Positions 8,772 through 17,903 of a stretch of DNA of 53,363 nucleotides are shown here, in pieces; position 1 is the first letter of the stretch, and each line of letters starts with the position of its first letter. The stretch is from the NCBI GenBank assembly GCA_002420145.1, contig DIHL01000040.1:1-53363 (forward strand), given 5' to 3'. The notes beneath the pieces are model-generated. The model did no database searches, was not told where the DNA came from, and worked only from the letters and a program-made list of their open reading frames with translations. Position numbers and translations under genes: made by a program. The DNA comes from Bacteroidetes bacterium UBA5697 (GTDB taxonomy: Bacteria; Bacteroidota; Bacteroidia; B-17B0; Aurantibacillaceae).

Positions 8772-11342
8772 CTACAATTCTCCTAACTGAGCTCCTAACG
8801 TAAAATGGAACTGTCCTTTTCCGTTGCCAGACCCAGGATTACCAGGAATGTTATCAAAGCCCCAACCATAATCTAAACCTAACAATCCAAACATTGGTAA
8901 AAATACTCTCAATCCAAAACCAGCGCTTCGCTTAACTTGGAAAGGATTAAAATCTTTATACTTAGCCCATGTATTTCCTGCCTCAGCAAAGCCTAAAATA
9001 AAAATAGTAGCTTGTGGATTTAATGAAATAGGATAACGTAATTCCATCGTGTATCTGGCACATAAAGGATCTCCACTAGTACTTGATAGTGAGTTATCAG
9101 AATAACCTCTTAATGCAATAATTTCTCTAGCAACAAAGTTTTGATATCCACTTAATCCACTTCCTCCCATATAGTAACGCTCGAAAGGAGACACACCTAC
9201 CGCCTTATTGTAAGTACCTAAAATACCATATCCAATTTTCGTTCTTAAAACTAAATTCCTTGCTTCTTTTCCTTCACCAGCTTTTTTGTTGGTTAATTGA
9301 GTATACCACTCAGCGGTGAATTTATATTTTTGATATTCAATAAATTTAAATTTTTCATTGACAGGTAATGTTGAATAATCTTTTCCATTAAAAAGAGAAT
9401 ATGGAGGAGTGAATTGACCTAATAAAGAAAAATTAGATCCATTTTTTGGAAAGATAGGTCCATCAATACTATTACGAGAAATATTTATTTTACCATTAAA
9501 ATCATTCGCATAACCATTAGCTAAAATAAAATATGGATAATTTTGTAATTCATAGTAGTTGTAACTCATTTCAGTATAAATAGAGAAAAAGTCATCTGGT
9601 TTCTTTAAACGTTTACCAAACCCAACAGATCCTCCAATAATAGTCATTGTACTACGTTTTGGATTTATAATTTTATTTCCTTCTGAATCTTTTGTGTATT
9701 TTTTTTCTCCAGTTGAATTAAATAAAGAATAGAATGCTGAAATGCTTAATGAGTTAGGTTTTTTACCTCCTAACCAAGGCTCCGTAAAAGATAAATTATA
9801 AGACTGATAGTAAACACCATTCGTTTGAGCTCTAATACTAAACTTTTGTCCATCACCCGTTGGAAGCGGACTCCAAGCAGATGGTTTAAAAATATTTCTC
9901 ATAGAAAAATTATTGAATGATAATCCTAAAGTTCCAACAACACGGCCGCCACCCCAGCCTCCAGATAACTCAACCTGATCTGATGGTTTCTCTTCCACTT
10001 TATATTCAATATCTACCGTTCCATCAGCTGGATTAGGAGTTGGAGTAACTCCTAATTTTTCAGGATCAAAGTAACCTAACTGACTTAACTCACGTTGAGT
10101 ACGAATGATATCTGAACGACGGAATAATTGTCCTGGACGAGTTCTAATTTCTCTGTAAATTACATGATCATTAGTTTTAGTATTTCCCATAACAGTTACT
10201 TTATTGATAGTAGCTTGCTTACCCTCATACATGTGGATTTCTAAATCAATAGTATCATTATGAATATTAACTTCTTGAGGTTGAACATTAAAAAACAAAT
10301 AACCATCATCCATGTATAACGACGAAATATCGTAACCATTTGGATTCATAAATAATTTTTGATCCAATAAAGATTGGTCAAAAACTTCACCTTTCTTAAT
10401 GTTTAAAATAGTATCTAATTGACCGCTGCGATATTTAGCATTTCCAAACCACTTAATATCTCCAAAATAATATTTATGTCCTTCGTCAACGGTAATATCA
10501 ATATTTACTCTATTCTTTTTTACAAAATAAACAGTGTCTTTACTAATTCTAGCATCTCTATAACCTTTACTATTATATTTTTCGATAACAGCGGGTAAAT
10601 CTTTTTCTAAATTTTCTTCTAAATATTTTCCTGAATTCCAAAATGTATATAACCTAAATGGTTTACTATCTTTCATTTTGTTGCGTAACTTCCAATCTTT
10701 AATAACAGTGTTTCCTTCTATATTAAAGTTTTTGATGCGAACTTTTTTACCCTTTGTTACATTTATGTAAACTATCACATGAGGTGTTTTAGCTGTTTTA
10801 TCAGCCTCAGTGGTGATATCTACTTTTGCATGATAAAATCCTTTATTTACATAAAAATCTCTAACCACATTTTTAATATATCCTAATGTGTAATCTGTTA
10901 CAACCTTTTCTCTTACTAATCTAATTTTTCCTCTGATTTCGTCTGCATCATTTTTCTTTACTTTACCTCTGAACGAAAATTTTGACAAGCGTGGTTTCTC
11001 AACAACTGATATTTTTAAGAATGCATCGTTACCAATTGTTTTTACTAAATAAATTTTCACATCTTCAAATAAACTTTGTTTCCATAAATTTTTTAAAGCT
11101 TCCGAAATTTTATCTCCAGGTATTTGCACTTTATCTCCGTAGTTAATTCCAGACAATAAGCGGACAATATTTTTATCAGTAAATTCCGAACACTCCACCT
11201 CAATACCTGCAATGGTATATTCTTTAGGCTTTGACCAATCCAAAGGATCAGCTGAAATTGGTTCCATAGGAACCACTTGAGCAAAATTTAATTTGCAAAG
11301 TATTAAAAGGAAAAATAAAGTGGAATATTTAAAAAATGTCAT
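8772..11342 (-). CDS. bamA: BamA outer-membrane protein assembly factor
   Basis: BamA is the central pore of the machine that inserts beta-barrel proteins into the outer membrane. The 856-residue length is normal. It has an N-terminal signal peptide (to about residue 21, ...LNFAQ), five POTRA domains (about 35-450, with repeats such as VRIKNFNIEGNTVIKDWKLRNKM and ATINKVTVMGNTKTNDHVIYREI), and a 16-strand surface-antigen barrel ending in a Leu-rich last strand (FHFTLGAQLGEL). The barrel carries the conserved RGY motif (LRGYSDNSL). Its start codon directly abuts the uppS stop (TAAATG), so translation is probably coupled. Confidence 0.96.
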   Translation of the reverse strand: MTFFKYSTLFFLLILCKLNFAQVVPMEPISADPLDWSKPKEYTIAGIEVECSEFTDKNIVRLLSGINYGDKVQIPGDKISEALKNLWKQSLFEDVKIYLVKTIGNDAFLKISVVEKPRLSKFSFRGKVKKNDADEIRGKIRLVREKVVTDYTLGYIKNVVRDFYVNKGFYHAKVDITTEADKTAKTPHVIVYINVTKGKKVRIKNFNIEGNTVIKDWKLRNKMKDSKPFRLYTFWNSGKYLEENLEKDLPAVIEKYNSKGYRDARISKDTVYFVKKNRVNIDITVDEGHKYYFGDIKWFGNAKYRSGQLDTILNIKKGEVFDQSLLDQKLFMNPNGYDISSLYMDDGYLFFNVQPQEVNIHNDTIDLEIHMYEGKQATINKVTVMGNTKTNDHVIYREIRTRPGQLFRRSDIIRTQRELSQLGYFDPEKLGVTPTPNPADGTVDIEYKVEEKPSDQVELSGGWGGGRVVGTLGLSFNNFSMRNIFKPSAWSPLPTGDGQKFSIRAQTNGVYYQSYNLSFTEPWLGGKKPNSLSISAFYSLFNSTGEKKYTKDSEGNKIINPKRSTMTIIGGSVGFGKRLKKPDDFFSIYTEMSYNYYELQNYPYFILANGYANDFNGKINISRNSIDGPIFPKNGSNFSLLGQFTPPYSLFNGKDYSTLPVNEKFKFIEYQKYKFTAEWYTQLTNKKAGEGKEARNLVLRTKIGYGILGTYNKAVGVSPFERYYMGGSGLSGYQNFVAREIIALRGYSDNSLSSTSGDPLCARYTMELRYPISLNPQATIFILGFAEAGNTWAKYKDFNPFQVKRSAGFGLRVFLPMFGLLGLDYGWGFDNIPGNPGSGNGKGQFHFTLGAQLGEL

Positions 11343-12092
11343 TTATTTAGTTTGAGTTATTTGCTCACTTATTTTTCCGAAGCGGCGTTCGCGGTTTTGA
11401 TAATTTAAAATAGCTTCATACAAATCGTCTTTACGAAAATCTGGCCACAACTTTTCTGTGAAATAAAATTCGGCATATGCCAATTGCCATAACAAAAAAT
11501 TACTGATACGATGTTCGCCACTTGTACGTATCATTAATTCTGGATCAGGAATATTTTTGGTACACAAATATTGTTCAATATATTTTTCAGTTATATCTTC
11601 TGTGTTTAAATTTCCATTTTTAACATCTGCTGAAATATGCTTGATAGCATCTATTAACTCCCATTTAGAAGAATAACTTAACGCAAGCACTAATGTTAAT
11701 CCTGTATTTTTAGAAGTTACTTCAATAGATTCGTTTAACTCTTGCAAACATGCAGGAGGCAAAGAATTTAAATTACCTATTGCTTGAAGACGTACATTTT
11801 TTTTGTTTAACTGAGGAGTTTCAGCACTAATAGTAGATACTAATAGTTCCATTAAAGCATCCACTTCTTCTTTCGGGCGGTTCCAGTTTTCTGTGCTAAA
11901 TGCGTAAAGAGTAATGTATTTTACGCCTACCTCACCAGCTGCCTCTACTACTGATCTCACAGAGTTTACACCTTCATAATGACCATAGATTCGATTCTCA
12001 CCTTGTTGCTTAGCCCAACGGCCATTTCCATCCATAATGATGGCAATGTGTTGTGGAACTTTTTGTTTATCTATTTGTTCTATTAGGCTCAT
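11343..12092 (-). CDS. uppS: Isoprenyl transferase (undecaprenyl diphosphate synthase)
   Basis: This cytosolic enzyme extends farnesyl diphosphate with isopentenyl units to form the C55 carrier lipid for peptidoglycan and surface polysaccharide. The 249-residue protein has the conserved N-terminal IAIIMDGNGRWAKQQG motif with the catalytic Asp at residue 21, the YALYAFSTENW-like segment (ITLYAFSTENWNRP), and the C-terminal RTSGEHRISNFLLWQLAYAE motif that binds the homoallylic substrate. It heads the uppS-bamA-ompH-ompH unit, an arrangement common in Bacteroidota. Confidence 0.97.
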   Translation of the reverse strand: MSLIEQIDKQKVPQHIAIIMDGNGRWAKQQGENRIYGHYEGVNSVRSVVEAAGEVGVKYITLYAFSTENWNRPKEEVDALMELLVSTISAETPQLNKKNVRLQAIGNLNSLPPACLQELNESIEVTSKNTGLTLVLALSYSSKWELIDAIKHISADVKNGNLNTEDITEKYIEQYLCTKNIPDPELMIRTSGEHRISNFLLWQLAYAEFYFTEKLWPDFRKDDLYEAILNYQNRERRFGKISEQITQTK

Positions 12093-12194
12093 TTATTTCA
12101 GAACCACGAATTTACACTTTTACCTGAAATAGCGCAAATATTAGATGGTTTTAGTCTTAAAAGGTGTTAAATGGAATAAACTCTCATTTAAACA

Positions 12195-12228
12195 AAAAAC
12201 GCCAGATAATAATCTGGCGTTTTTTTTA
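12195..12228 (-). terminator. Intrinsic terminator of the rimP-nusA-infB operon
   Basis: ACGCCAGAT (12199-12207) pairs with ATCTGGCGT (12212-12220) around a four-base loop, with flanking A and T runs that make it functional on the minus strand, just past the infB stop. It may also act on the plus strand. Confidence 0.9.
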
Positions 12229-12240
12229 ATAAAATTGGTC

Positions 12241-15114
12241 TTATAGTTTCGCTTTAATCTCAACCATATCGTAACCTTCAATGATATCATCCACTTTAAT
12301 ATCATTAAATCCATCAATATTTAAACCACACTCGTAGTTAGCAGTCACTTCTTTCACATCGTCTTTGAATCGTTTTAATGAACCTAAAGAACCTGTATGA
12401 ATTACAATACCATCACGAATCACGCGAACTTTAGTGTTACGCATTACTTTTCCGTCAAGTACATAAGCACCAGCAATGGTACCAACTTTAGTAATATTAA
12501 ATACTTCACGAACAACGATGTTACATACGATTTTCTCTTCGAATTCAGGAGCTAACATTCCTTCCATCGCAGCTTTCACTTCGTTGATAGCATCGTAAAT
12601 AATTGAATATAAACGGATGTCAATTTCTTCTGTTTCAGCTAATTTACGAGCAGTTACAGATGGTCGAACTTGGAAACCAACGATAATAGCATTTGATGCA
12701 CTTGCTAACATAACGTCGGTTTCGCTAATAGCACCAACTGATTTATGAATGATATTTACCTGAATTTTCTCAGTAGATAATTTTAATAATGAATCAGATA
12801 AGGCCTCAATAGAACCATCCACATCACCTTTAACAATCACATTTAATTCCTTGAAATCACCAATCGCTAAACGACGACCAATCTCGTCCAATGTAATATG
12901 TTTTTGAGTACGAATACCTTGTTCACGCTGTAATTGTAAACGCTTATTAGCTAATTCACGTGCTTCACGCTCATCACTCATCACGTTAAATTTATCACCT
13001 GCTGTAGGTGCTCCATTTAAACCTAATAATTGAACTGGCATTGAAGGACCTGCTTCTTTTACATTTAATCCATGCTCATTAGTCATCGCTTTCACTCTAC
13101 CGCTGTAACATCCTGCTACAACAATATCACCAACTTTCATTGTTCCTTTTTGAACAATAATATCTACAACGTGACCACGACCTTTATCTAATTTTGCTTC
13201 GATTACTGTACCTGATGCTTTAGTTTTAGGATTCGCTTTTAATTCTAAAATTTCAGCTTCTAATACAACTTTCTCTAATAATAGATCAATGTTTTTACCC
13301 ATTTTAGCTGAAATCTCTTGACACTGAACTTTTCCACCCCACTCTTCCACCAAAATATTCATAGCAGCTAATGCTTCACGAATTTTATCTGGATTTGCGC
13401 CTGGCTTATCAATTTTATTAATTGCTATAATCATTGGTGAACCAGCTGCCTGAGCGTGATTAATTGCTTCTTTTGTTTGAGGCATTACACTATCATCAGC
13501 TGCAACCACAATAATAACAACATCGGTTACTTTAGCTCCACGAGCACGCATTGCCGTGAAGGCCTCGTGACCTGGAGTATCTAAGAACGTAATTGATTTA
13601 CCACTTTCCATTTTTACGTTATAACTACCAATGTGCTGAGTGATTCCGCCAGCTTCACCAGCTATAACGTTAGATTTACGAATATAATCTAATAAAGATG
13701 TTTTACCGTGATCAACGTGACCCATAATGGTAACGATTGGTGGGCGCTCTACTAAATCTTCTGGATTTTCAGCTTCTTGTTCTTCAATTGCTTCTTGAAC
13801 CTCAACACTTACAAACTCTGTTTTATAACCAAACTCTTCAGCTACAATAGCTAAAGTTTCAGCATCTAAACGTTGGTTAATCGACACGAATAAACCTAAG
13901 CTCATACATGTAGAGATAATTTGCGTTACTGACACATTCATCATTTGTGCTAATTGATTAGCAGAAACGAATTCCGTTACTTTTAACGTTTTCTTTTCTA
14001 AGTCTGATGCTTCTTGTTCATCAGCCATTTTTTCTCTCACATCATCACGCTTATCTCTACGGTATTTTGATGTTTTAGATTTAGAACCTTTGCTACTTAA
14101 ACGAGCTAACGTTTCTTTAATTTGAGCTTGAATTTCAACATCCGTTAATGCAGGACGAGCTTCACGAGCAGCTGGTTTTTTTGCACGAGGATCACCATAT
14201 TTTTCTTTGGCTCTGTCCTTAGCAATTTGAGCTTGCTCAGTACCAACTTTTTTAATTTCCTCTTGGCTCATGCCGCCCTTACGAATACGCTTACGCTTTT
14301 TCTTATCGGCCGCATTTCCAGCAGCTGTATTTGGCGCGCCACCTTTTTTAACTTCCTTAATTACAGGTAATTCAATTTTACCCATAATTTTTGGACCTTC
14401 TAATTTTTGATAAACCGTTTCATGAAAAACTTCTTTTTGCTCTTCAGCCTCAGGAACTACTTCCACTTGAGGAATTTCAGCAACAACAGGTTTTACTTCT
14501 TCGGCAACAACCTCATCTTCTTTTTTCTTCTTAGCCTTTGTAGCTTTAGTCGCTTTTTCCTCAGCAGCTTTTTCCTCTTCTTTTTCTTTTTTAGTCTTTT
14601 TGTCTGGTTTAGTTTTTTGATTTAATGAACTTAAATCTAACTTACCTAAAACTTTTGGACCAGAAATAACATTAGAGCCTTCTGTAGCTTCAACTGCAGG
14701 TGTTTCTGTAACCTTTTCTACTTTTACTGTAGCTTCTTGAGCAGCCTTTAATTTTGCTGCTGCTTCTTCTGCTTTTTTCTTTTCTTCGGCTGCTTTTGCT
14801 GCAGCAGCAGCTAATATTTCGCGTTCACGTTGTTCTTCCAATTCTTTAGCTTTGGCAGCTTTAGTATCTTCAACAACAATCGACTCGCGTTTTAATTTAT
14901 TAAGATTTAAGCCAACGTGTTGAGCTTCTTCTTTAGCAGATTTATCCCCAGAAAATTCTTTTGATAACAAAGAATATTCTTCATCACCAATTTTAGCATT
15001 AGGGTTATTTTCTACTGGGCGACCTTTTGCAGCAAGAAATTCTGTAATCTTTCCTAGAGATAGATTAAATTCCTTTGCTACTTTACTTAATCGCATTGTT
15101 TTTGCGTCTGACAT
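12241..15114 (-). CDS. infB: Translation initiation factor IF-2
   Basis: IF-2 is the GTPase that brings initiator tRNA to the 30S subunit and promotes subunit joining. The 957-residue protein starts with an IF2_N-type helix domain (KTMRLSKVAKEFNLSLGKITEFL). A long Lys/Glu/Ala-rich linker (about 75-330) follows, then a second IF2_N region (VTEFVSANQLAQMMNVS), then the G domain with G1 GHVDHGKTS at about residue 464, G3 DTPGHEAF and G4 NKID, then the beta-barrel domains and the C2 domain that binds the formyl-methionine end (ending DDIIEGYDMVEIKAKL). It is the last gene of the rimP-nusA-infB operon, 93 bases after nusA. Confidence 0.98.
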   Translation of the reverse strand: MSDAKTMRLSKVAKEFNLSLGKITEFLAAKGRPVENNPNAKIGDEEYSLLSKEFSGDKSAKEEAQHVGLNLNKLKRESIVVEDTKAAKAKELEEQREREILAAAAAKAAEEKKKAEEAAAKLKAAQEATVKVEKVTETPAVEATEGSNVISGPKVLGKLDLSSLNQKTKPDKKTKKEKEEEKAAEEKATKATKAKKKKEDEVVAEEVKPVVAEIPQVEVVPEAEEQKEVFHETVYQKLEGPKIMGKIELPVIKEVKKGGAPNTAAGNAADKKKRKRIRKGGMSQEEIKKVGTEQAQIAKDRAKEKYGDPRAKKPAAREARPALTDVEIQAQIKETLARLSSKGSKSKTSKYRRDKRDDVREKMADEQEASDLEKKTLKVTEFVSANQLAQMMNVSVTQIISTCMSLGLFVSINQRLDAETLAIVAEEFGYKTEFVSVEVQEAIEEQEAENPEDLVERPPIVTIMGHVDHGKTSLLDYIRKSNVIAGEAGGITQHIGSYNVKMESGKSITFLDTPGHEAFTAMRARGAKVTDVVIIVVAADDSVMPQTKEAINHAQAAGSPMIIAINKIDKPGANPDKIREALAAMNILVEEWGGKVQCQEISAKMGKNIDLLLEKVVLEAEILELKANPKTKASGTVIEAKLDKGRGHVVDIIVQKGTMKVGDIVVAGCYSGRVKAMTNEHGLNVKEAGPSMPVQLLGLNGAPTAGDKFNVMSDEREARELANKRLQLQREQGIRTQKHITLDEIGRRLAIGDFKELNVIVKGDVDGSIEALSDSLLKLSTEKIQVNIIHKSVGAISETDVMLASASNAIIVGFQVRPSVTARKLAETEEIDIRLYSIIYDAINEVKAAMEGMLAPEFEEKIVCNIVVREVFNITKVGTIAGAYVLDGKVMRNTKVRVIRDGIVIHTGSLGSLKRFKDDVKEVTANYECGLNIDGFNDIKVDDIIEGYDMVEIKAKL

Positions 15115-15207
15115 ATTTATTTCCTCGTCTTTTATGTATCAAAATTTGCTTTTTTATTTTTTAAAAGAAAGCTAACTTTTAAACTTAACTATAAGTTAAT
15201 GTAACTA

Positions 15208-16470
15208 TTAATCTTCGAACTCAGATTGTAATACTTGCTTAACATCTTCGATTACATCTTCTGTTAATCCTGTTCTACGAACTAAATCTGCCACATCTAA
15301 TTCTAATACAGACTTAGCTGTATCACAACCAATAGCTTGTAAAGCATTAATTACAGATTCTTCAATCTCATCAGAGAATTCAATTAAGTCAACATCTTCT
15401 ACATCTGAAGTTGTATCTTCGTTATCACGGAATACATCAATTTCGTAACCTGTTAATTTACCAGCTAATTTAATATTAAAACCACCTTTACCAATTGCTA
15501 ATGAAATTTGATCGGGTTTTAAGAAAACTTCAGCACGCTTAGTATCTTCATTTAATTTAACTGAAGTAACTTTTGCAGGGCTTAATGCTCTTTGAATTAA
15601 TAATTGAGCGTTAGATGTGTAATTAATCACATCAATATTTTCATTTTTTAACTCACGAACAATGCCGTGAATACGAGACCCCTTCATACCAACACAAGCT
15701 CCAACTGGATCAATACGATCATCATAAGATTCAACAGCTACTTTAGCTCTCTCACCTGGTTCGCGAACAATTTTCTTAATCGTGATTAAACCATCAAATA
15801 CCTCAGGAACTTCCATCTCAAATAAACGCTCTAAGAAAGTTGGTGCTGTACGAGACATGATAACTGAAGGTGTTCCATTTTTTAATTCTACTTTATACAC
15901 AACCGCTTTTACTGAATCTCCTTTTTTAAAGAAATCAGAAGGAATTTGTTCTGTTTTAGGTAATAATAACTCATTCCCTTCATCATCCAATAACATAATT
16001 TCTTTTTTCCAAACTTGGTAAACCTCAGCGTTGATGATATCTCCAACACGCTCTTTGTATTTATTGTAAATACCAGTTTTTTCTAATTCGAGAATTTTTT
16101 GAACTAAGTTTTGACGTACTGATAATACATTACGACGACCAATCTCATCCAACTTTACTAATTCAGTTACCTCTTCTCCAATTTCAAAATCAGGCTCAAT
16201 TTTATGAGCATCTGTTAAACTAATATGTTTGTTTGGATCATAATCAAAAGAATCCTCAGCAAACTCATCATCTACAATTGTTCTGTTTTTATAAATCTCG
16301 ATATCTCCTTTATCAGGGTTTACGATAATATCGAAGTTTTTATCTGAACCATATTTTTTGATTAACATAGTACGAAATACATCTTCGATGATGCTCATTA
16401 ACGTTGCGCGATCAATGTTTTTGTCTTCTTTAAATAACGAGAATGATTCAATTAAATTTACACTTTCCAT
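15208..16470 (-). CDS. nusA: Transcription termination/antitermination factor NusA
   Basis: NusA binds RNA polymerase and modulates pausing, termination and antitermination. The 420-residue protein shows the N-terminal polymerase-binding domain (LIESFSLFKEDKNIDRATL), an S1 domain (about 130-200), and two KH domains with the classical VGACVGMKGSRIHGIVREL and ISLAIGKGGFNIKLAGKL motifs. A short acidic helical C-terminus (about 355-420) follows, of helix-hairpin type. The gene sits 12 bases after rimP. Its coded product could feed back on the terminator-like hairpin in the operon leader. Confidence 0.97.
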   Translation of the reverse strand: MESVNLIESFSLFKEDKNIDRATLMSIIEDVFRTMLIKKYGSDKNFDIIVNPDKGDIEIYKNRTIVDDEFAEDSFDYDPNKHISLTDAHKIEPDFEIGEEVTELVKLDEIGRRNVLSVRQNLVQKILELEKTGIYNKYKERVGDIINAEVYQVWKKEIMLLDDEGNELLLPKTEQIPSDFFKKGDSVKAVVYKVELKNGTPSVIMSRTAPTFLERLFEMEVPEVFDGLITIKKIVREPGERAKVAVESYDDRIDPVGACVGMKGSRIHGIVRELKNENIDVINYTSNAQLLIQRALSPAKVTSVKLNEDTKRAEVFLKPDQISLAIGKGGFNIKLAGKLTGYEIDVFRDNEDTTSDVEDVDLIEFSDEIEESVINALQAIGCDTAKSVLELDVADLVRRTGLTEDVIEDVKQVLQSEFED

Positions 16471-16482
16471 TGTTTTGTTTTT

Positions 16483-16947
16483 TTAAAATGGTAATACTGA
16501 TTTTGTTTCTTTTGTTTGATTATATGTTAATGTTATGTCTTCTACTACGGTATGATTTCCTTTTCCAACGGTTTTTTTCTCTCTTCTAGTTTCTTCAAGT
16601 ACAAATTCATTTTCATTGGCACTTTTTAAAATTCCTTCGTGCTTAGCGCCCTCTTTTGTTACTACTTTTACTTTAGTTCCAATATATTTTTGATACTGTT
16701 GTAATACTTTAAACGATTCTGTTGCCCCTGGTGAAGAAACTTGTAATTCAAAATCTTCTTTTTCTCTATCTAAACTACCTTCTACAAATCTGCTTAACGC
16801 CACACAATCAGCAATTAAAATATGATTAGGAGCATCTATATAAATTTCAATAACACTTCCTTTTAATATCTTAACTTCCACCAAAAACTTATCAGTACCA
16901 GCAAAATGCTCGTTCACTAAATCTATTATTGTTTGTTTGTTTATCAT
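16483..16947 (-). CDS. rimP: Ribosome maturation factor RimP
   Basis: RimP helps late assembly of the 30S ribosomal subunit. The 154-residue protein has the two-domain RimP layout: an N-terminal alpha/beta domain with IEIYIDAPNHILIADCVALSRFVEGSLDRE and the LQVSSPGATESFK motif (the usual form has VSSPG), then a C-terminal SH3-like barrel (TKVKVVTKEGAKHEGILKSA). It is the first gene of rimP-nusA-infB. The ATG is about 60 bases from the likely transcription start, leaving room for a regulatory leader hairpin. Confidence 0.93.
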   Translation of the reverse strand: MINKQTIIDLVNEHFAGTDKFLVEVKILKGSVIEIYIDAPNHILIADCVALSRFVEGSLDREKEDFELQVSSPGATESFKVLQQYQKYIGTKVKVVTKEGAKHEGILKSANENEFVLEETRREKKTVGKGNHTVVEDITLTYNQTKETKSVLPF

Positions 16948-16957
16948 AATTAAGTAA

Positions 16958-16983
16958 AATAAAAAAGGGACTTATCGGTCCCT
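16958..16983 (-). promoter_or_regulatory. Terminator-like hairpin in the rimP leader
   Basis: Read on the minus strand, AGGGAC pairs with GTCCCT around the loop CGATAA, followed at once by TTTTTATTTTA. It lies between the predicted promoter (17013-17044) and the rimP ATG, so a transcript must read through it to reach rimP-nusA-infB. This suggests attenuation of the operon. It could instead be a degenerate terminator with no regulatory role. Confidence 0.6.
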
Positions 16984-17012
16984 CATCTTTTCTATCTTCT
17001 ATTTTGCGGATA

Positions 17013-17044
17013 CAAATGTAAGCATATCTTTCTTAAAAACCAAA
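17013..17044 (-). promoter_or_regulatory. Promoter of the rimP-nusA-infB operon
   Basis: On the minus strand, TACATTTG (17013-17020) is an exact match to the -7 box TAnnTTTG. TTTG (17041-17044) lies 20 bases upstream at the place of the -33 box. Confidence 0.75.
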
Positions 17045-17173
17045 TAATATTAATACAACTAATTATGATTTTAGTCGTTAAATTAGACAAGCAGTCCCTG
17101 AACAGATACGTTTAACCGTTTTTTATTTCTTACCGTCCCACAATTAGAGATAAAGGACATAACATTAAGAATC

Positions 17174-17470
17174 ATGAAAACAATAGAAAAAACAAACAGC
17201 TGCGGTACTTTACTTACAACTTTATCCCTTTTTGCCACTAACTTGGCCTTTTCGCAAGAAAAAAGCAAATTCCTAAACGAAAAACCCGAAGACTTAATTG
17301 TGAGTGGGTATATCATTGGCGGGGTTGCCATTTTTGGAGTTTTAATTTTCCTTATCTCTAAAATTGTAGCCAAATACACAAAAGAAGAGGACACAAACAG
17401 AAAAATTACTAGAACTTTTTCTCATCGCCATCATCACCATCATAATAAAGTAGTAAAAAAATCAGCTTAG
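17174..17470 (+). CDS. Small His-rich membrane protein
   Basis: A 98-residue protein not recognised as a named family. A hydrophobic N-terminal stretch (about 10-27, ending ...NLAFSQ) looks like a signal peptide. A single membrane helix lies at about 43-64 (IVSGYIIGGVAIFGVLIFLI), and then comes a basic cytoplasmic-type tail with HRHHHHHNK near the end. The His run could bind metal such as nickel, zinc or iron, but this is only inferred. It stands alone between the rimP promoter region and acpP, and a weak stem-loop with a T-run follows it. Confidence 0.65.
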   Translation: MKTIEKTNSCGTLLTTLSLFATNLAFSQEKSKFLNEKPEDLIVSGYIIGGVAIFGVLIFLISKIVAKYTKEEDTNRKITRTFSHRHHHHHNKVVKKSA

Positions 17471-17522
17471 TAAAACTGAGAAGAGGCTATTTTTGAGCTC
17501 AAATTGTGATATATTTTATTAC

Positions 17523-17586
17523 AAAAAAGCCATTATTTGATTAAATGTTTGATAAACAGTTAATTACTTAACGGCTTTTTTTTTTG
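17523..17586 (+). terminator. Possible terminator after the His-rich protein gene
   Basis: AAAAAAGCC (17523-17531) can pair with GGCTTTTTT near 17573-17581, followed by more T. The loop is long (about 40 bases) with only partial internal pairing, so the call is tentative. Confidence 0.45.
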
Positions 17587-17612
17587 TTTTTTAATTCATA
17601 CAACTATCTTTG
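17583..17612 (+). promoter_or_regulatory. acpP promoter
   Basis: TATCTTTG at 17605-17612 fits the -7 box TAnnTTTG, and a TTTTG at 17582-17586 gives a -33 box 18 bases upstream. The acpP ATG follows 25 bases later. Confidence 0.7.
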
Positions 17613-17637
17613 TCCCGAATTTTAAAACTAAAACACA

Positions 17638-17877
17638 ATGTCAGACATTTCATCAAAAGTAACATCTATCATCGTTGATAAATTAGGTGTAGAAGAAAAA
17701 GAAGTAACTCCAGCAGCAAGTTTCACTAACGACTTAGGAGCAGATTCTTTAGATACAGTTGAATTAATCATGGAATTTGAAAAAGAATTTAATATCGCTA
17801 TTCCAGACGATCAAGCTGAAAAAATTGCTACTGTAGGAGATGCTATCTCTTATATCGAAGCAAACGCAAAAAACTAA
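17638..17877 (+). CDS. acpP: Acyl carrier protein
   Basis: The 79-residue acyl carrier protein carries growing fatty acids on a phosphopantetheine arm. The attachment motif DLGADSLDTVEL is present with the acceptor Ser at residue 37. Helices II and III follow in the usual order, and the protein is strongly acidic. It lies 26 bases before fabF. The acpP-fabF-rnc order is the classical bacterial one and implies one transcript from the promoter at 17583-17612. Confidence 0.98.
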   Translation: MSDISSKVTSIIVDKLGVEEKEVTPAASFTNDLGADSLDTVELIMEFEKEFNIAIPDDQAEKIATVGDAISYIEANAKN

Positions 17878-17903
17878 GAACTCACTTTTAAAAATTATTC
17901 TTT

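Noticed and set aside
14407..14625. Plus-strand frame of 72 residues rich in Phe and Leu
   Set aside because: It is the antisense of the Lys/Glu-rich linker of IF-2, which naturally gives Phe-rich translations.
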